Source: Ga0077560 sp046330435 (GTDB lineage Bacteria > Actinomycetota > Thermoleophilia > Miltoncostaeales > Miltoncostaeaceae). From it: a DNA stretch of 64,000 nt. The DNA is taken from NCBI GenBank assembly GCA_046330435.1, contig JAXLST010000017.1, positions 1 through 64,000 of the forward strand, in the 5' to 3' direction. The notes beneath the pieces were generated by a model. That model was not told the origin of the DNA. It saw nothing but the letters and a program-made list of their open reading frames with translations, and ran no database searches. The first letter of the stretch is position 1; every line of letters begins with the position of its first letter. This document shows positions 10,421 to 18,465 of the stretch, one piece after another. The position numbers and the translations under genes were made by a program.

Positions 10421-10447
10421 CACAGGCGCTTGTCGGACATGCGGGCC

Positions 10448-10455
10448 AGTATAAG
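10448..10455. promoter_or_regulatory. Overlapping divergent -10 boxes for deoC operon and glycosylase
   Basis: On the minus strand 10453-10448 reads TATACT, and on the plus strand 10450-10455 reads TATAAG, so the two divergent units share their -10 core. No good -35 match is seen for either. The same TATACT hexamer precedes leuS and tRNA-Ala. Confidence 0.4.
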
Positions 10456-10499
10456 GAACCGGTCCGGCCACCGTCCTGGCCGGCCAGGGAGTGTGCGCC

Positions 10500-11348
10500 A
10501 TGCCTGAGCTGCCCGAACTGGAGGCCCTCGCGGAGGGGCTCACCGCCGAGATCGCCGGCCGGACGGTCGAACGCGCCGTCGCATGGTCGCCCGCGACGCT
10601 GCGCACCGCCGAGCCGCCGCTGGAGGCCCTCGCCGGGGCGCGGGTGCGGGCGGTGCGCCGCCGCGGCAAGCTCATGCTGGTGGAGGCCGGCGATCTGGTG
10701 CTGGCCATGCACCTCATGTCCTCCGGGCGGCTGGGCCTCACCACCCCGCCCAAGGCCCGGCCCCCGCGCACCGCCGGCATCGGGCTCATCCTCGACGACG
10801 GCCGCGAGCTGCGGCTGCGCGAGCTGTCCACCAAGCGCCGCGCCAGCGCCTACCTGCTGCCGACGGACGGGCTCGAGGCGCACGCGCAGCTCGCCCGGCT
10901 GGGGCCCGAGCCCATGGGGCTGGCGGCCGCGGAGTGGCGGGAGCGGCTCACCTCCCCGCCCGGCGTGCTGCAGAACGCCCTGCGGGAGGGCCGCCGGGTG
11001 GCCGGCGTGGGACGGTGCTACGCCTCGGAGATCATGTGGGCGGCGAAGCTGCCGCCGCTCACGCGCACCGACCGCCTGACCGACGAGGCCTGGGGCCGGC
11101 TCGCCGCCGCCGCCGACCAGGTGCTCGGCGCGGCGCTGGAGCGGGCCCGGGAGCGCATCACCACGAACCTCCCGGACCGGGAGCAGCGGCTCACCTACGT
11201 GCACGGACACTTCGGCGAGCCGTGTCTGCGATGTGGAACCTCTCTCGCCCGGGTTGGGTTCTCCGAGTACGAACTGGTTTATTGCCCGGCGTGCCAGACG
11301 GGTGGACGGGTGTACGCGGACCGGCGGATGAGCCGGCTGCTCCGGTGA
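10500..11348 (+). CDS. Formamidopyrimidine/Nei-family DNA glycosylase, divergent
   Basis: A base-excision repair enzyme that would remove oxidised bases and cut the strand. The start ATG 10500 is fixed by chemistry: processing leaves Pro2-Glu3 (PELPELEAL) as the catalytic N terminus. A GGGAG lies eight bases upstream. The lysine in RRRGKLMLV, the HLMSSGRLG turn and a four-cysteine zinc finger (CLRC...CPAC near the C terminus) are present. Two phosphate-contact residues of Fpg are changed: GVGNIYASE is GVGRCYASE, and the finger Arg (R258 in E. coli) aligns with Tyr. Fpg versus Nei cannot be assigned. It overlaps the next gene by one base. Confidence 0.85.
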   Translation: MPELPELEALAEGLTAEIAGRTVERAVAWSPATLRTAEPPLEALAGARVRAVRRRGKLMLVEAGDLVLAMHLMSSGRLGLTTPPKARPPRTAGIGLILDDGRELRLRELSTKRRASAYLLPTDGLEAHAQLARLGPEPMGLAAAEWRERLTSPPGVLQNALREGRRVAGVGRCYASEIMWAAKLPPLTRTDRLTDEAWGRLAAAADQVLGAALERARERITTNLPDREQRLTYVHGHFGEPCLRCGTSLARVGFSEYELVYCPACQTGGRVYADRRMSRLLR

Positions 11349-12163
11349 TGCGGTTCCTGCTGGCGGCCGTCGCGGTGCTCGCCGCGCTCGCCGCTCCCGC
11401 GTCGGCGACGTACGGCGGCCGTGCGGCCACCTCGGCGGAGGCGTCGTTCACGGCGTACTTCACCGTCCTGGAGGGCCCGAACATCGCGGAGTGCAGCGGC
11501 GTGCTGGTGAACCGCCGCTACGTCCTCACCGCCGCCCACTGTGTGCGCCCGGAGCGCCCCGGCGGACGGGTCATCACCGTCGGCCGCGCCGTGCGTGTGG
11601 GCAACCCGGGCCGCCGCGCCCGGTTCGCCCGCGTGCTGCGCGTGTCCGTGCACCCCCGCTACCGGCTCACCGACACGCGCGCCGGCTACGACCTCGCGAT
11701 CCTCACGCTCGCCAAACCCCTGGGAACGGGGGTCCCGGTGGCCACCCCGCAGGAGGAGCGCGACTTCGCCGGTCAGGGGGCGCCGGCCACGGCCATCGGC
11801 TTCGGCATCAACCGGGTGGGGCAGCCCGTGTCCCAGCGCAGGGCGCGGACGGCCGGCCTGGAGATGCTCTCGCCGTACAACTGCGTGACGGCGGGCCTGG
11901 TTGACGCGTTCCAAAAGAGCCAGGTGTGCGCCGCCGCCACGAGCCAGGGCATCTGCGCCGGCGACAGCGGCGGCCCCCTGGTGGTGCGCGTCGCCGACGG
12001 CACCCGCCGGCTGGTGGGCATCACGAGCCTCGCCATCGAGGACGTCCCCTGCCACAACGTCACGGGCGTGTTCACCCGTGTCGCGGCGTTGCGCCAGTGG
12101 ATCATGTCCCGCATGGGGCGCACCGCCACCTCGCAGCCGCCGCCCCCGCCGCCCGGCGAATAG
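11348..12163 (+). CDS. Secreted trypsin-like serine protease
   Basis: The 271-aa precursor has a signal peptide (residues 1-20, ending PASA) and a chymotrypsin-fold domain to ~250. The catalytic triad is visible: His in LTAAHC, Asp in GYDLAIL, Ser in CAGDSGGPL, with paired cysteines. Mature cleavage would leave a TYGGRAA start in place of the IVGG activation site of trypsin. The C terminus ends in a proline run. Target unknown; extracellular digestion or processing is likely. ATG 11348 shares a base with the stop of the glycosylase gene (TGATG), so the two are co-translated although no functional link is evident. Confidence 0.9.
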   Translation: MRFLLAAVAVLAALAAPASATYGGRAATSAEASFTAYFTVLEGPNIAECSGVLVNRRYVLTAAHCVRPERPGGRVITVGRAVRVGNPGRRARFARVLRVSVHPRYRLTDTRAGYDLAILTLAKPLGTGVPVATPQEERDFAGQGAPATAIGFGINRVGQPVSQRRARTAGLEMLSPYNCVTAGLVDAFQKSQVCAAATSQGICAGDSGGPLVVRVADGTRRLVGITSLAIEDVPCHNVTGVFTRVAALRQWIMSRMGRTATSQPPPPPPGE

Positions 12164-12256
12164 ATCCGCCCTGCGGGGGAAAGTCCCCCCGCATGTCGGT
12201 GCGCTCCTCGCCTTTGGTCCAGTTGAGGCGGGTGCGGATGGGTCGATCATCGGGGC

Positions 12257-12577
12257 ATGGAGCGGGTGCCCTTCTCTCCATCGGATGCCCCGTCCCGGAA
12301 CCTCGGTTCCGCGGCGGTGACGCTGCTCGCCGGCGTCGGGACGGCCCTGCTCGCGGCGCCGTTCGCACAGGCCCTCGCGCTGGCGCTGCTCGCACACCGC
12401 GTGTCCGCCTCGCCGCTGGTGGTGGCCCTCGCGTTCGTCGGCGTCGGGATGGTGAGCCTCGGCCTGTACGGCGCGGTCACCGACAACCGCATTCGCGGCG
12501 CCCGGGGCACGGCGCTCTGCGCGCTGGTCCCGTTCGTGACGGCCGGCCTGCTGGCCGCCGTCATCGCGGGCCTCTGA
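12257..12577 (+). CDS. Small membrane protein of unknown function
   Basis: The 106-aa product has three hydrophobic segments (about residues 17-46, 52-74 and 84-106) with short polar loops and no motif I recognise. The frame has the expected G/C-rich third positions. ATG 12257 has only a weak Shine-Dalgarno. It converges on the collagen-like gene, with a hairpin between the two. Confidence 0.55.
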   Translation: MERVPFSPSDAPSRNLGSAAVTLLAGVGTALLAAPFAQALALALLAHRVSASPLVVALAFVGVGMVSLGLYGAVTDNRIRGARGTALCALVPFVTAGLLAAVIAGL

Positions 12578-12583
12578 GTTCAC

Positions 12584-12616
12584 GGGGAGGCGCTGCGGAG
12601 GTCCGCGCGCCTCCCC
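12584..12616. terminator. Hairpin between convergent genes
   Basis: GGGGAGGCGC (12584-12593) pairs perfectly with GCGCCTCCCC (12607-12616) around a 13-base loop, seven bases after one stop and 12 bases from the other. It can serve both strands; there is no T-run. Confidence 0.55.
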
Positions 12617-12628
12617 GGCCGCCCGGGC

Positions 12629-13342
12629 TCAGGGGGTGGTCAGCGCCCACGTCCCGGTGATCACGGGCGGCGTGCCCTCGCACATCCCGCCGAGCAAGCG
12701 GTTGCACGACCAGACACCGGTGAGCCGGAACCCCCAGCGCTCCACGGCGGGCCGGCCCGTTCCTGCGCCGCCGATGCGCACCTCCGGTTGCGGGTCGACG
12801 CTGCCGGCGGGCGCGGAGATGCGCGTGTTGGCGTAGATGCAGAGGTGCCCCGGTGCCGCCTGGGGATCCGAGATGGAGCCGGGACAGCCGTCGGCGGGGA
12901 CCAGCGGGTTGAGCGGGATCACGTTCATCTGTCCGGCGGCGAGCGGCACCCTCAGGGGGAGGGCGAAACTCACCGCCGTCTGACGGGACCACCTCGACCC
13001 GTTCGACAGGGCGAGGGACTCCGGCCGCGACGGATCGATCGTGAAGACCCCGCGCACCAGCTGTCCCGGCGGATACTCCGTGAGGAGCGGCCCCGGCGCA
13101 CCGGGGGCACCCGTCGCACCCGTATCGCCCTTCGGGCCCTGGGGCCCCGCGGGGCCGGACATGCCCCAGCGCACCGACCGCTCCTTCTTGCCGCAGCCGG
13201 TATCGGCGAGCCGCAGCACGCCGTGGTGATCCGCGCACGCCCGGATGACCCCGTCGTCCTGCCCCTGCGCCGAGATCACGAACCCGGCCGCCAGCCCCAC
13301 GCCGGCCGCGAGGCCGGCCAGCATTCCCGTCCGGTGCCGCAT
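12629..13342 (-). CDS. Exported protein with short collagen-like repeat
   Basis: The 237-aa precursor has an N-terminal hydrophobic signal (residues ~6-26), a small region with two cysteines (IRACADHHGVLRLADTGCG), seven and two-thirds Gly-X-Y triplets at residues 63-85, and a ~150-residue C-terminal domain with four further cysteines that I do not recognise. Bacterial proteins with this order are usually surface-exposed, the triplets forming a trimeric stalk. ATG 13342 is chosen because AAGGGG precedes it and the signal peptide starts there. It is separated from era by ~115 bases. Confidence 0.75.
   Translation of the reverse strand: MRHRTGMLAGLAAGVGLAAGFVISAQGQDDGVIRACADHHGVLRLADTGCGKKERSVRWGMSGPAGPQGPKGDTGATGAPGAPGPLLTEYPPGQLVRGVFTIDPSRPESLALSNGSRWSRQTAVSFALPLRVPLAAGQMNVIPLNPLVPADGCPGSISDPQAAPGHLCIYANTRISAPAGSVDPQPEVRIGGAGTGRPAVERWGFRLTGVWSCNRLLGGMCEGTPPVITGTWALTTP
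13088..13156 (-). repeat. Collagen-like Gly-X-Y triplet repeat
   Basis: It encodes GPA GPQ GPK GDT GAT GAP GAP GP: glycine at every third position, and proline, lysine, aspartate and threonine at X and Y as in other bacterial collagen-like tracts. Confidence 0.9.
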
Positions 13343-13501
13343 CGCCACCCCTTCTGTCGGTTGCGACGGCAGCCTCGCCACCGGACCGCCGCCGACGCGT
13401 CCGGCCCGTCGCGCACGCCGATGGGGGCGGACCCCCATGAGCGGTGCGGCACGGCAGGTTCCGGCGAATCCGCCGGAACCGGGGACCGCGAGCAGCTCCG
13501 G

Positions 13502-14386
13502 CTAGAGCCCCAGCCGGGTCAGCATCGACTCGTCCTCGCGCCACTTGCGGCGCACCTTCACCATGAGGGTCAGGTGCACCTCGGCGCCCCAGGCGACGCC
13601 CAGCGCCCGTCTGGCGGCGGAGCCGATGTCCCGGATCATCGAGCCGGCCTTGCCGACCACGATGCCCTTCTGGGAGTTGTTCTCCACGTAGATCACCGCG
13701 TCGATGCGGACCCCGTCGCGCGCCGGCTCGATCTCCTCGATCTGGACGGCCATCGCGTGCGGCACCTCCTCCCGCAGCCGAACCAGGGCGGCCTCGCGGA
13801 TGAGCTCCGCCGCGAGCTCGTCCATCGTCTGGTCGGTCGCCATGCCGGGCGGGAAGTACGGCGGCCCCTCGGGCAGCAGCGCCGGCAGCTCGCCGCGCAG
13901 GACCTCAAGCCCGTCGCCGGTGAGCGCGCTCACCGGGTGCAGCGCCACCATGTCCGGCACCAGCTCCGACACCGTCGCGATCGTCTGGGCGATCCGCTCG
14001 GGGTCGACCTCGTCCACCTTGTTCACCACGACGATCACCGGCAGGCCCGAGGCCACCAGGCGCTCGGCGATGAAGCGGTCGCCGCCGCCCACCGGCTCCG
14101 CCGCGTTGACCATGAAGATCGCCGCGTCGCAGTCCGCCAGCGTCGCGTCCACGGTCTGCTGCATGCGCCGGGTCAGCGCGTCCCGCGGCGTCTGGAAGCC
14201 CGGGATGTCCAACAGCACCGCCTGCCAGCCGTCGCCGTGCACCGCGACCGCCAGACGCCGGCGGGTGGTCTGCGGACGGGGCGAGACGGCCGCCACGTGC
14301 GTGCCCGACAGGGCGTTCGCGAGCGTCGACTTGCCGACGTTGGGACGGCCGGCGAGGGCCACCATCCCGGAGCGGTGCACGCTCAC
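13502..14386 (-). CDS. era: GTPase Era
   Basis: A 294-aa ribosome-assembly GTPase that binds the 3' end of 16S rRNA. The GTPase domain (1-170) has G1 AGRPNVGKS, G2 within PQTTRRR, G3 DIPG (DTPG is usual), G4 NKVD and G5 VSALTGDG. The C-terminal KH domain (~205-290) has the GKAGSMIRDIG RNA-binding turn. GTG 14386 overlaps the stop of the upstream gene by four bases. It ends the long run murJ-...-ybeY-dgkA-era; the ybeY-era neighbourhood matches many Gram-positives. Confidence 0.95.
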   Translation of the reverse strand: MSVHRSGMVALAGRPNVGKSTLANALSGTHVAAVSPRPQTTRRRLAVAVHGDGWQAVLLDIPGFQTPRDALTRRMQQTVDATLADCDAAIFMVNAAEPVGGGDRFIAERLVASGLPVIVVVNKVDEVDPERIAQTIATVSELVPDMVALHPVSALTGDGLEVLRGELPALLPEGPPYFPPGMATDQTMDELAAELIREAALVRLREEVPHAMAVQIEEIEPARDGVRIDAVIYVENNSQKGIVVGKAGSMIRDIGSAARRALGVAWGAEVHLTLMVKVRRKWREDESMLTRLGL

Positions 14387-15195
14387 TGCCACACCTGGAA
14401 CAGCAGGACCGTGAGGCCGGTGCCGAGGACCGCGCCCGCGGCGACCTCCACCGCGGAATGGATGCCGGCCTCCACCCGCGACTGGGCCACCAGCACGGCC
14501 ATCAGGAACGCGAGCATCGAGATGAGCGTGGCGTGCCGCAGCGGCTCGGCGATGATCGTGATCGCCGACCAGGCGGCGAACGCCGCCGCGGCGTGGCCGG
14601 ACGGCCACCCGCCGCGCAGCGGGGTGCCGCGCCCGGTGGCGGCCTTGATCACGATCGTCGCCAGGATGGTCAGGATCATCGCGACCACCACCAGCAGCGT
14701 CGGGCTGTCGCGCACCCCGTCGACGATCTCCTTCTTCGGCCCCGCGATGTGGTCGTAGAACACCAGGTACGCGACCGCGGTGGCGTTGACCGCCGCCACC
14801 AGCACGGCCCCCGCCGCGACGTCCTTCGCGATCTTGATGAGCGGGTGGAAGTCGGTGATGACCGCGTCGATCGCGGCCTCCAGCGCCGTGTTGAACATCT
14901 CGGCGACGAACACCAGGCTCACCGCCACCACGATCGCCAGCAGCTCCAGGCGCGTGAGGTTGAGGGTGAGGCCCATCACCAGCGCCAGGGCCCCGGCGGC
15001 CACGTGCAGCTGCATGTTCCGCTGGGTCCGCAGCACGTAGACGATGCCCTCGAACGCCCAGTTGAACGACCACCGCAGCGACCCCTGCCGCGGCAGGGCG
15101 GGCGCGCGGCGGCGGCGCAGGATCCGGAGGCGCCCCATGCGGTCTCGCAGGCTGCCGGCGCCCTTCTGCGGGTCCTTGGGGCGGATCGTCGTCAT
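14383..15195 (-). CDS. Diacylglycerol/undecaprenol kinase fused to PAP2 phosphatase
   Basis: The 270-aa membrane protein has two catalytic parts. Residues ~40-150 are a DgkA-type lipid kinase with three membrane helices and the motif AEMFNTALEAAIDA. Residues ~165-268 are a PAP2 phosphatase, with GGWPSGHAAAAFA and SRVEAGIHSAVEV as its second and third motifs. The pair could phosphorylate undecaprenol and dephosphorylate undecaprenyl pyrophosphate, recycling the cell-wall lipid carrier, or act on diacylglycerol. The first PAP2 motif (KxxxxxxRP) is weak: KAATGRGTPLRGG. It overlaps both ybeY and era by four bases. Confidence 0.88.
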   Translation of the reverse strand: MTTIRPKDPQKGAGSLRDRMGRLRILRRRRAPALPRQGSLRWSFNWAFEGIVYVLRTQRNMQLHVAAGALALVMGLTLNLTRLELLAIVVAVSLVFVAEMFNTALEAAIDAVITDFHPLIKIAKDVAAGAVLVAAVNATAVAYLVFYDHIAGPKKEIVDGVRDSPTLLVVVAMILTILATIVIKAATGRGTPLRGGWPSGHAAAAFAAWSAITIIAEPLRHATLISMLAFLMAVLVAQSRVEAGIHSAVEVAAGAVLGTGLTVLLFQVWQ

Positions 15196-15596
15196 GCGGC
15201 GGCGTGCTCGTCCACGAGCCGGTCCTGCAGGGCCAGCATCTCGCCCTCGTCGGTCTCGTGGTCATAGCCCAGCAGGTGCAGCAGGCCGTGCACGGCCAGC
15301 GTCGTGAGCGGCTCCTGGGCGGCGTCCGGGCAGATCACCACGTCCCCGAGTTCCGGCGGCGGGCCGTCCTCCGGCCAGCCGTCCAGCACGTCCGGGCCGT
15401 CCACGGGGAACGCCAGCACGTCGGTGGGCTCCGGCTTCCGGCGGTGCTCCCAGTTGATGCGGGCCATCTCTTCCGGCCCCACAACCATGAGGCCCATCGT
15501 GGCGCGCTCCACCCCGAGCCGGTCGCACGTGAACCGCACGACCTCCTCCAGGGCGGACGCGGTCGCCGCGTCGGCCTGCACCTCGATCTCGATCAC
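15192..15596 (-). CDS. ybeY: Endoribonuclease YbeY
   Basis: A 134-aa zinc metalloprotein for 16S rRNA 3'-end maturation and ribosome quality control. The zinc site HGLLHLLGYDH is complete at ~104-114, followed by the EGEMLALQ helix. The middle strand TDVLAFPVD is typical. GTG 15596 overlaps the phoH stop by four bases, the usual phoH-ybeY pairing. Confidence 0.95.
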   Translation of the reverse strand: MIEIEVQADAATASALEEVVRFTCDRLGVERATMGLMVVGPEEMARINWEHRRKPEPTDVLAFPVDGPDVLDGWPEDGPPPELGDVVICPDAAQEPLTTLAVHGLLHLLGYDHETDEGEMLALQDRLVDEHAAA

Positions 15597-16549
15597 GCCC
15601 CGTTCCCCTCGTCCAGGTCCGCCGCCGCGTACGCCTCCACGATGCTCTGCACGAGCCGGTGGCGCACCACGTCACGGCGGTCGAACGTGCAGAACGCGAT
15701 GTCCGGGACGCCCTCCAGCACCTTCCGCACCGCCACCAGGCCGGACTGGCGGTCGCGCGGCAGGTCCACCTGGGTCACGTCGCCGGTCACGACCATGCGC
15801 GAACCGAAGCCGAGCCGGGTGAGGAACATGCGCATCTGCTCGGCGGTGGTGTTCTGCGCCTCGTCGAGGATGATGAAGCTGTCGTTGAGGGTGCGGCCGC
15901 GCATGAACGCCAGCGGCGCGATCTCGATCTGCCCGCGGGTGACCAGCGTCTCCACGCGGTCGGCGTCGAGCATGTCGTGCAGGGCGTCGAACAGCGGGCG
16001 CAGGTACGGGTCGACCTTGGCGGCCAGGTCGCCGGGCAGGAACCCCAGCCGCTCCCCCGCCTCCACCGCGGGCCGCGTGAGGATGATGCGCCCCACCTCC
16101 CGCCGGGTGAGCGCGGCGGTGGCCAGCGCCACCGCGAGGTAGGTCTTGCCGGTGCCCGCCGGGCCGATCCCGAACGTGATCGTGTTGTCGCGGATCGCGT
16201 CGACGTAGTGCTTCTGGCCGGCGGTGCGCGGCGTGACGACCCGCTGGCGGTGCCGCCAGATCACGTCGTCGAGCATCGCGGACACCGGTTGGCGGGACTC
16301 CACGGCGCTGGCCAGCGCCTCCACGGCGCCGGGTCCCAGCTCGCGGCCGTGCCGCACGATCCCCGACAGCTCCTCGATGACCCCGGCGGCGGCGTCCACG
16401 CGCTCGTCGTCGCCCTCCAGGATCACGCGGTTCCCGCGCAGGCTGATCGACAGGCCCAGCCGGTCCTCCAGCGCCCGCAGCACGCTGTCCTGCTCCCCGG
16501 CGAGCTCGACCGCGACGGCGTCGGCCACCTCGATGCGGCGTTCGGTCAT
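15593..16549 (-). CDS. phoH: PhoH-family ATPase
   Basis: A 318-aa cytoplasmic NTPase with an N-terminal RNA-binding-like segment (~1-75) and a RecA-like domain (~95-310). Walker A is GIGPAGTGKTYLA, Walker B is FIILDEAQN, and RMVVTGDVTQVDLP follows. Members work with YbeY in rRNA handling. ATG 16549 follows a GGCGGGG stretch nine bases after the HIT gene. Confidence 0.93.
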   Translation of the reverse strand: MTERRIEVADAVAVELAGEQDSVLRALEDRLGLSISLRGNRVILEGDDERVDAAAGVIEELSGIVRHGRELGPGAVEALASAVESRQPVSAMLDDVIWRHRQRVVTPRTAGQKHYVDAIRDNTITFGIGPAGTGKTYLAVALATAALTRREVGRIILTRPAVEAGERLGFLPGDLAAKVDPYLRPLFDALHDMLDADRVETLVTRGQIEIAPLAFMRGRTLNDSFIILDEAQNTTAEQMRMFLTRLGFGSRMVVTGDVTQVDLPRDRQSGLVAVRKVLEGVPDIAFCTFDRRDVVRHRLVQSIVEAYAAADLDEGNGA

Positions 16550-16558
16550 CCCCGCCGC

Positions 16559-16900
16559 CTACATCGAGTCCGAGAGCAGGGCGCCGCCCAGCACGTGCCA
16601 GTGCAGGTGGTACACCGCCTGGCGCGCGTGCTCGCCGTGGTTCGTCGCGACCCGGTAGCCGGTGCCCTCCAGGCCCGCGCGCTTGGCGACCTCCGCGATG
16701 AACAACGGCATCTCGGCGCGCTCGGCGTCGTCCAGCCCGGCGGCGTCCGCCAGCGACGCGACGTGCCGCACGGGGACCACCAGCAGGTGCACGGGTGCCT
16801 TCGGCGCGATGTCCCGGAACGCCACGAACCGCTCGCTGCGGTGCACGACGTCCCCCGGCAGGTCGCCGGCGACGATTGCGCAGAAGATGCACTGGCTCAC
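16559..16900 (-). CDS. HIT-domain nucleotide hydrolase
   Basis: This 113-aa protein belongs to the HINT branch. It has the CIFCAIVAGDLP zinc-type start, LVVPVRHV in the middle, and the histidine triad HLHWHVLGG at ~97-105. Such enzymes hydrolyse AMP-lysine or AMP-amine bonds. GTG 16900 overlaps rsmE by four bases, an order common in Gram-positives. Confidence 0.93.
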   Translation of the reverse strand: MSQCIFCAIVAGDLPGDVVHRSERFVAFRDIAPKAPVHLLVVPVRHVASLADAAGLDDAERAEMPLFIAEVAKRAGLEGTGYRVATNHGEHARQAVYHLHWHVLGGALLSDSM

Positions 16901-17670
16901 TGGGCGGTCACTCCCTGTCCGTGGTCTCGCGGCGGCATCCGCAGATGGCTCGTGGCGTCCAGCGCCAGGCTCAGCGCCACCAGCGCCGCCGTCTCCGTAC
17001 GCAGTGTGGCAGCGCCGAGGGTGCAGATGCAGGCCCCCCGGCCGCGCGCCGCGGCCAGCTCGGCCTCCGAGAAGCCGGTGTCGGGCCCCACCAGCAGGCG
17101 CACCGGGCCGGCCCCGGCGGCGTGCTCCAGCTCCTCCCCCAGCGGCCGGTCGCCCCTGGGGTCCAGCAGGATCGCGCCCTCCCCGGCCTCCTCGAGCGCC
17201 TCGGCGAGGTCCACCAGCCCGCCGATGCGCGGCAGCGTGCCGCGCCCGGACTGGCGCGCCGCGGCCTCCGCCACGCGGTCGAGCCGCTCGCGCCGGCGGC
17301 GCCAGGCGTCCGGCTCGGGCCGGCGCCGCACGCGCTCGGTGGCCATCAGCACGATCCGCTCCACGCCGAGCTCCGCGGCCTTCTCGATGACCACGTCGAT
17401 GCGGTTCCAGTCCCCCAGGCCCTGGTACAGGGTGACCGGCGCGGCCGGCGGGGTCTCACGCGGCGCGGCGCCGACACGCAGCATCGGGGCGCCGCCGTCG
17501 TCCACCACGGTGGCGGGCCAGATGCGGCCCTCGCCGTCGATGAGCTCCACCTGGTCGCCCGGACGCCGTCGCACCACCCGGGACAGGTGGTGGGCGTCGC
17601 GGTCCGACAGCCCCACGTGCGCGCCCGGCATCACCTCGCCGACGGCGGTGTACCGGAAGGTGTGCCTCAC
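16897..17670 (-). CDS. rsmE: 16S rRNA (uracil-1498-N3)-methyltransferase
   Basis: A SPOUT methyltransferase of 257 aa. An N-terminal PUA-like domain (~1-75) with HHLSRVVRRRPGD precedes the knotted AdoMet domain. Signatures: EKAAELGVERIVL, LLVGPDTGFSEAEL (GPEGGF is commoner) and TLGAATLRTETAAL at the C-terminal knot. GTG 17670 overlaps prmA by four bases. Confidence 0.93.
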   Translation of the reverse strand: MRHTFRYTAVGEVMPGAHVGLSDRDAHHLSRVVRRRPGDQVELIDGEGRIWPATVVDDGGAPMLRVGAAPRETPPAAPVTLYQGLGDWNRIDVVIEKAAELGVERIVLMATERVRRRPEPDAWRRRRERLDRVAEAAARQSGRGTLPRIGGLVDLAEALEEAGEGAILLDPRGDRPLGEELEHAAGAGPVRLLVGPDTGFSEAELAAARGRGACICTLGAATLRTETAALVALSLALDATSHLRMPPRDHGQGVTAQ

Positions 17671-18419
17671 GCCCGCCCCAGCAGCACCGACGCCCACTCG
17701 GCGCCCTCGCGGCGGTCCCGCTCCGCGAGGCCGAGGGGTGCGAAGGTCTCCAGCACCCGCGGCACCTCGAACGGCCGCAAACCGCTCAGCACCGCGTGCT
17801 GCGGCGGGGCGTCCGCGATGGCGCGCGCCAGTAAGAGCAACACCTCGCAGGTGAGGTTCGCGATCATCACCGGCGCCTGCGGGAGGCGGTCGCGTGTGAG
17901 GTCGCGGCAGGCCACGGTGAGCCCCACGCCGTTCACGCGGGCGTTCTCGATGGTGGCCTCCACGGCGAACGGGTCGTGGTCGAACGCCCAGACCGGGTCG
18001 AAGCCCAGCCGCCGGGCGGCGATGGCGAGCACGCCGGAACCGGTGCCCACGTCCACCAGCGGCCCGCGCGGCAGGCCGAGCATGAGCTCCAGGCAGCCGC
18101 GGGTGGTGTCGTGCTGGCCGGTGCCGAAGGCCATGCCGGGGTCGATGACCACGTCCAGCAGGCCCGGCTCCGGATCCGTCCAGGGGGGCCGCACCAGCAG
18201 CGCGTCGCCGACGCGGACGGGCCGGTGGAACGCCCGCATCGCCTCCTGCCAGGCCGGGTCCTCGCGCTCGGGGGCATCCACGCGGCCCAGGGCCGACAGG
18301 GCGGCGTGGGCCGCGGCGGCCTCGGACGGGGCGACCCAGAACTCCAGGGCCACCTCGCCATCGCGGGGCGGAAGCTCCCGGCACCCCGTGCCCAGCACGG
18401 CGCACGCCTCCGCCATCAC
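17667..18419 (-). CDS. prmA: Ribosomal protein L11 methyltransferase
   Basis: PrmA methylates ribosomal protein L11. The AdoMet domain is clear: VVIDPGMAFGTGQHDTTRGCLE, VDVGTGSGVLAIAARRLG, and ANLTCEVLL in place of the usual NIL motif. From GTG 18419 (or ATG 18416) the product is 250 aa. Codons just upstream (back to 18464) still read FTRLTLHVPADRAEE, matching the first strand of PrmA, but no ATG, GTG or TTG precedes them. The true start may be CTG 18455, or the protein may begin at ATG 18416, which has GGAG six bases before it. Confidence 0.88.
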   Translation of the reverse strand: MMAEACAVLGTGCRELPPRDGEVALEFWVAPSEAAAAHAALSALGRVDAPEREDPAWQEAMRAFHRPVRVGDALLVRPPWTDPEPGLLDVVIDPGMAFGTGQHDTTRGCLELMLGLPRGPLVDVGTGSGVLAIAARRLGFDPVWAFDHDPFAVEATIENARVNGVGLTVACRDLTRDRLPQAPVMIANLTCEVLLLLARAIADAPPQHAVLSGLRPFEVPRVLETFAPLGLAERDRREGAEWASVLLGRA

Positions 18420-18465
18420 CTCCTCCGCCCGGTCGGCGGGGACGTGCAGCGTCAGCCGGGTGAAC

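Noticed and set aside
10421..10499. Trp or His attenuator or riboswitch before the operon
   Set aside because: The gap is under 80 bases, the small ORF has no Trp or His codons, and no terminator/antiterminator pair is seen.
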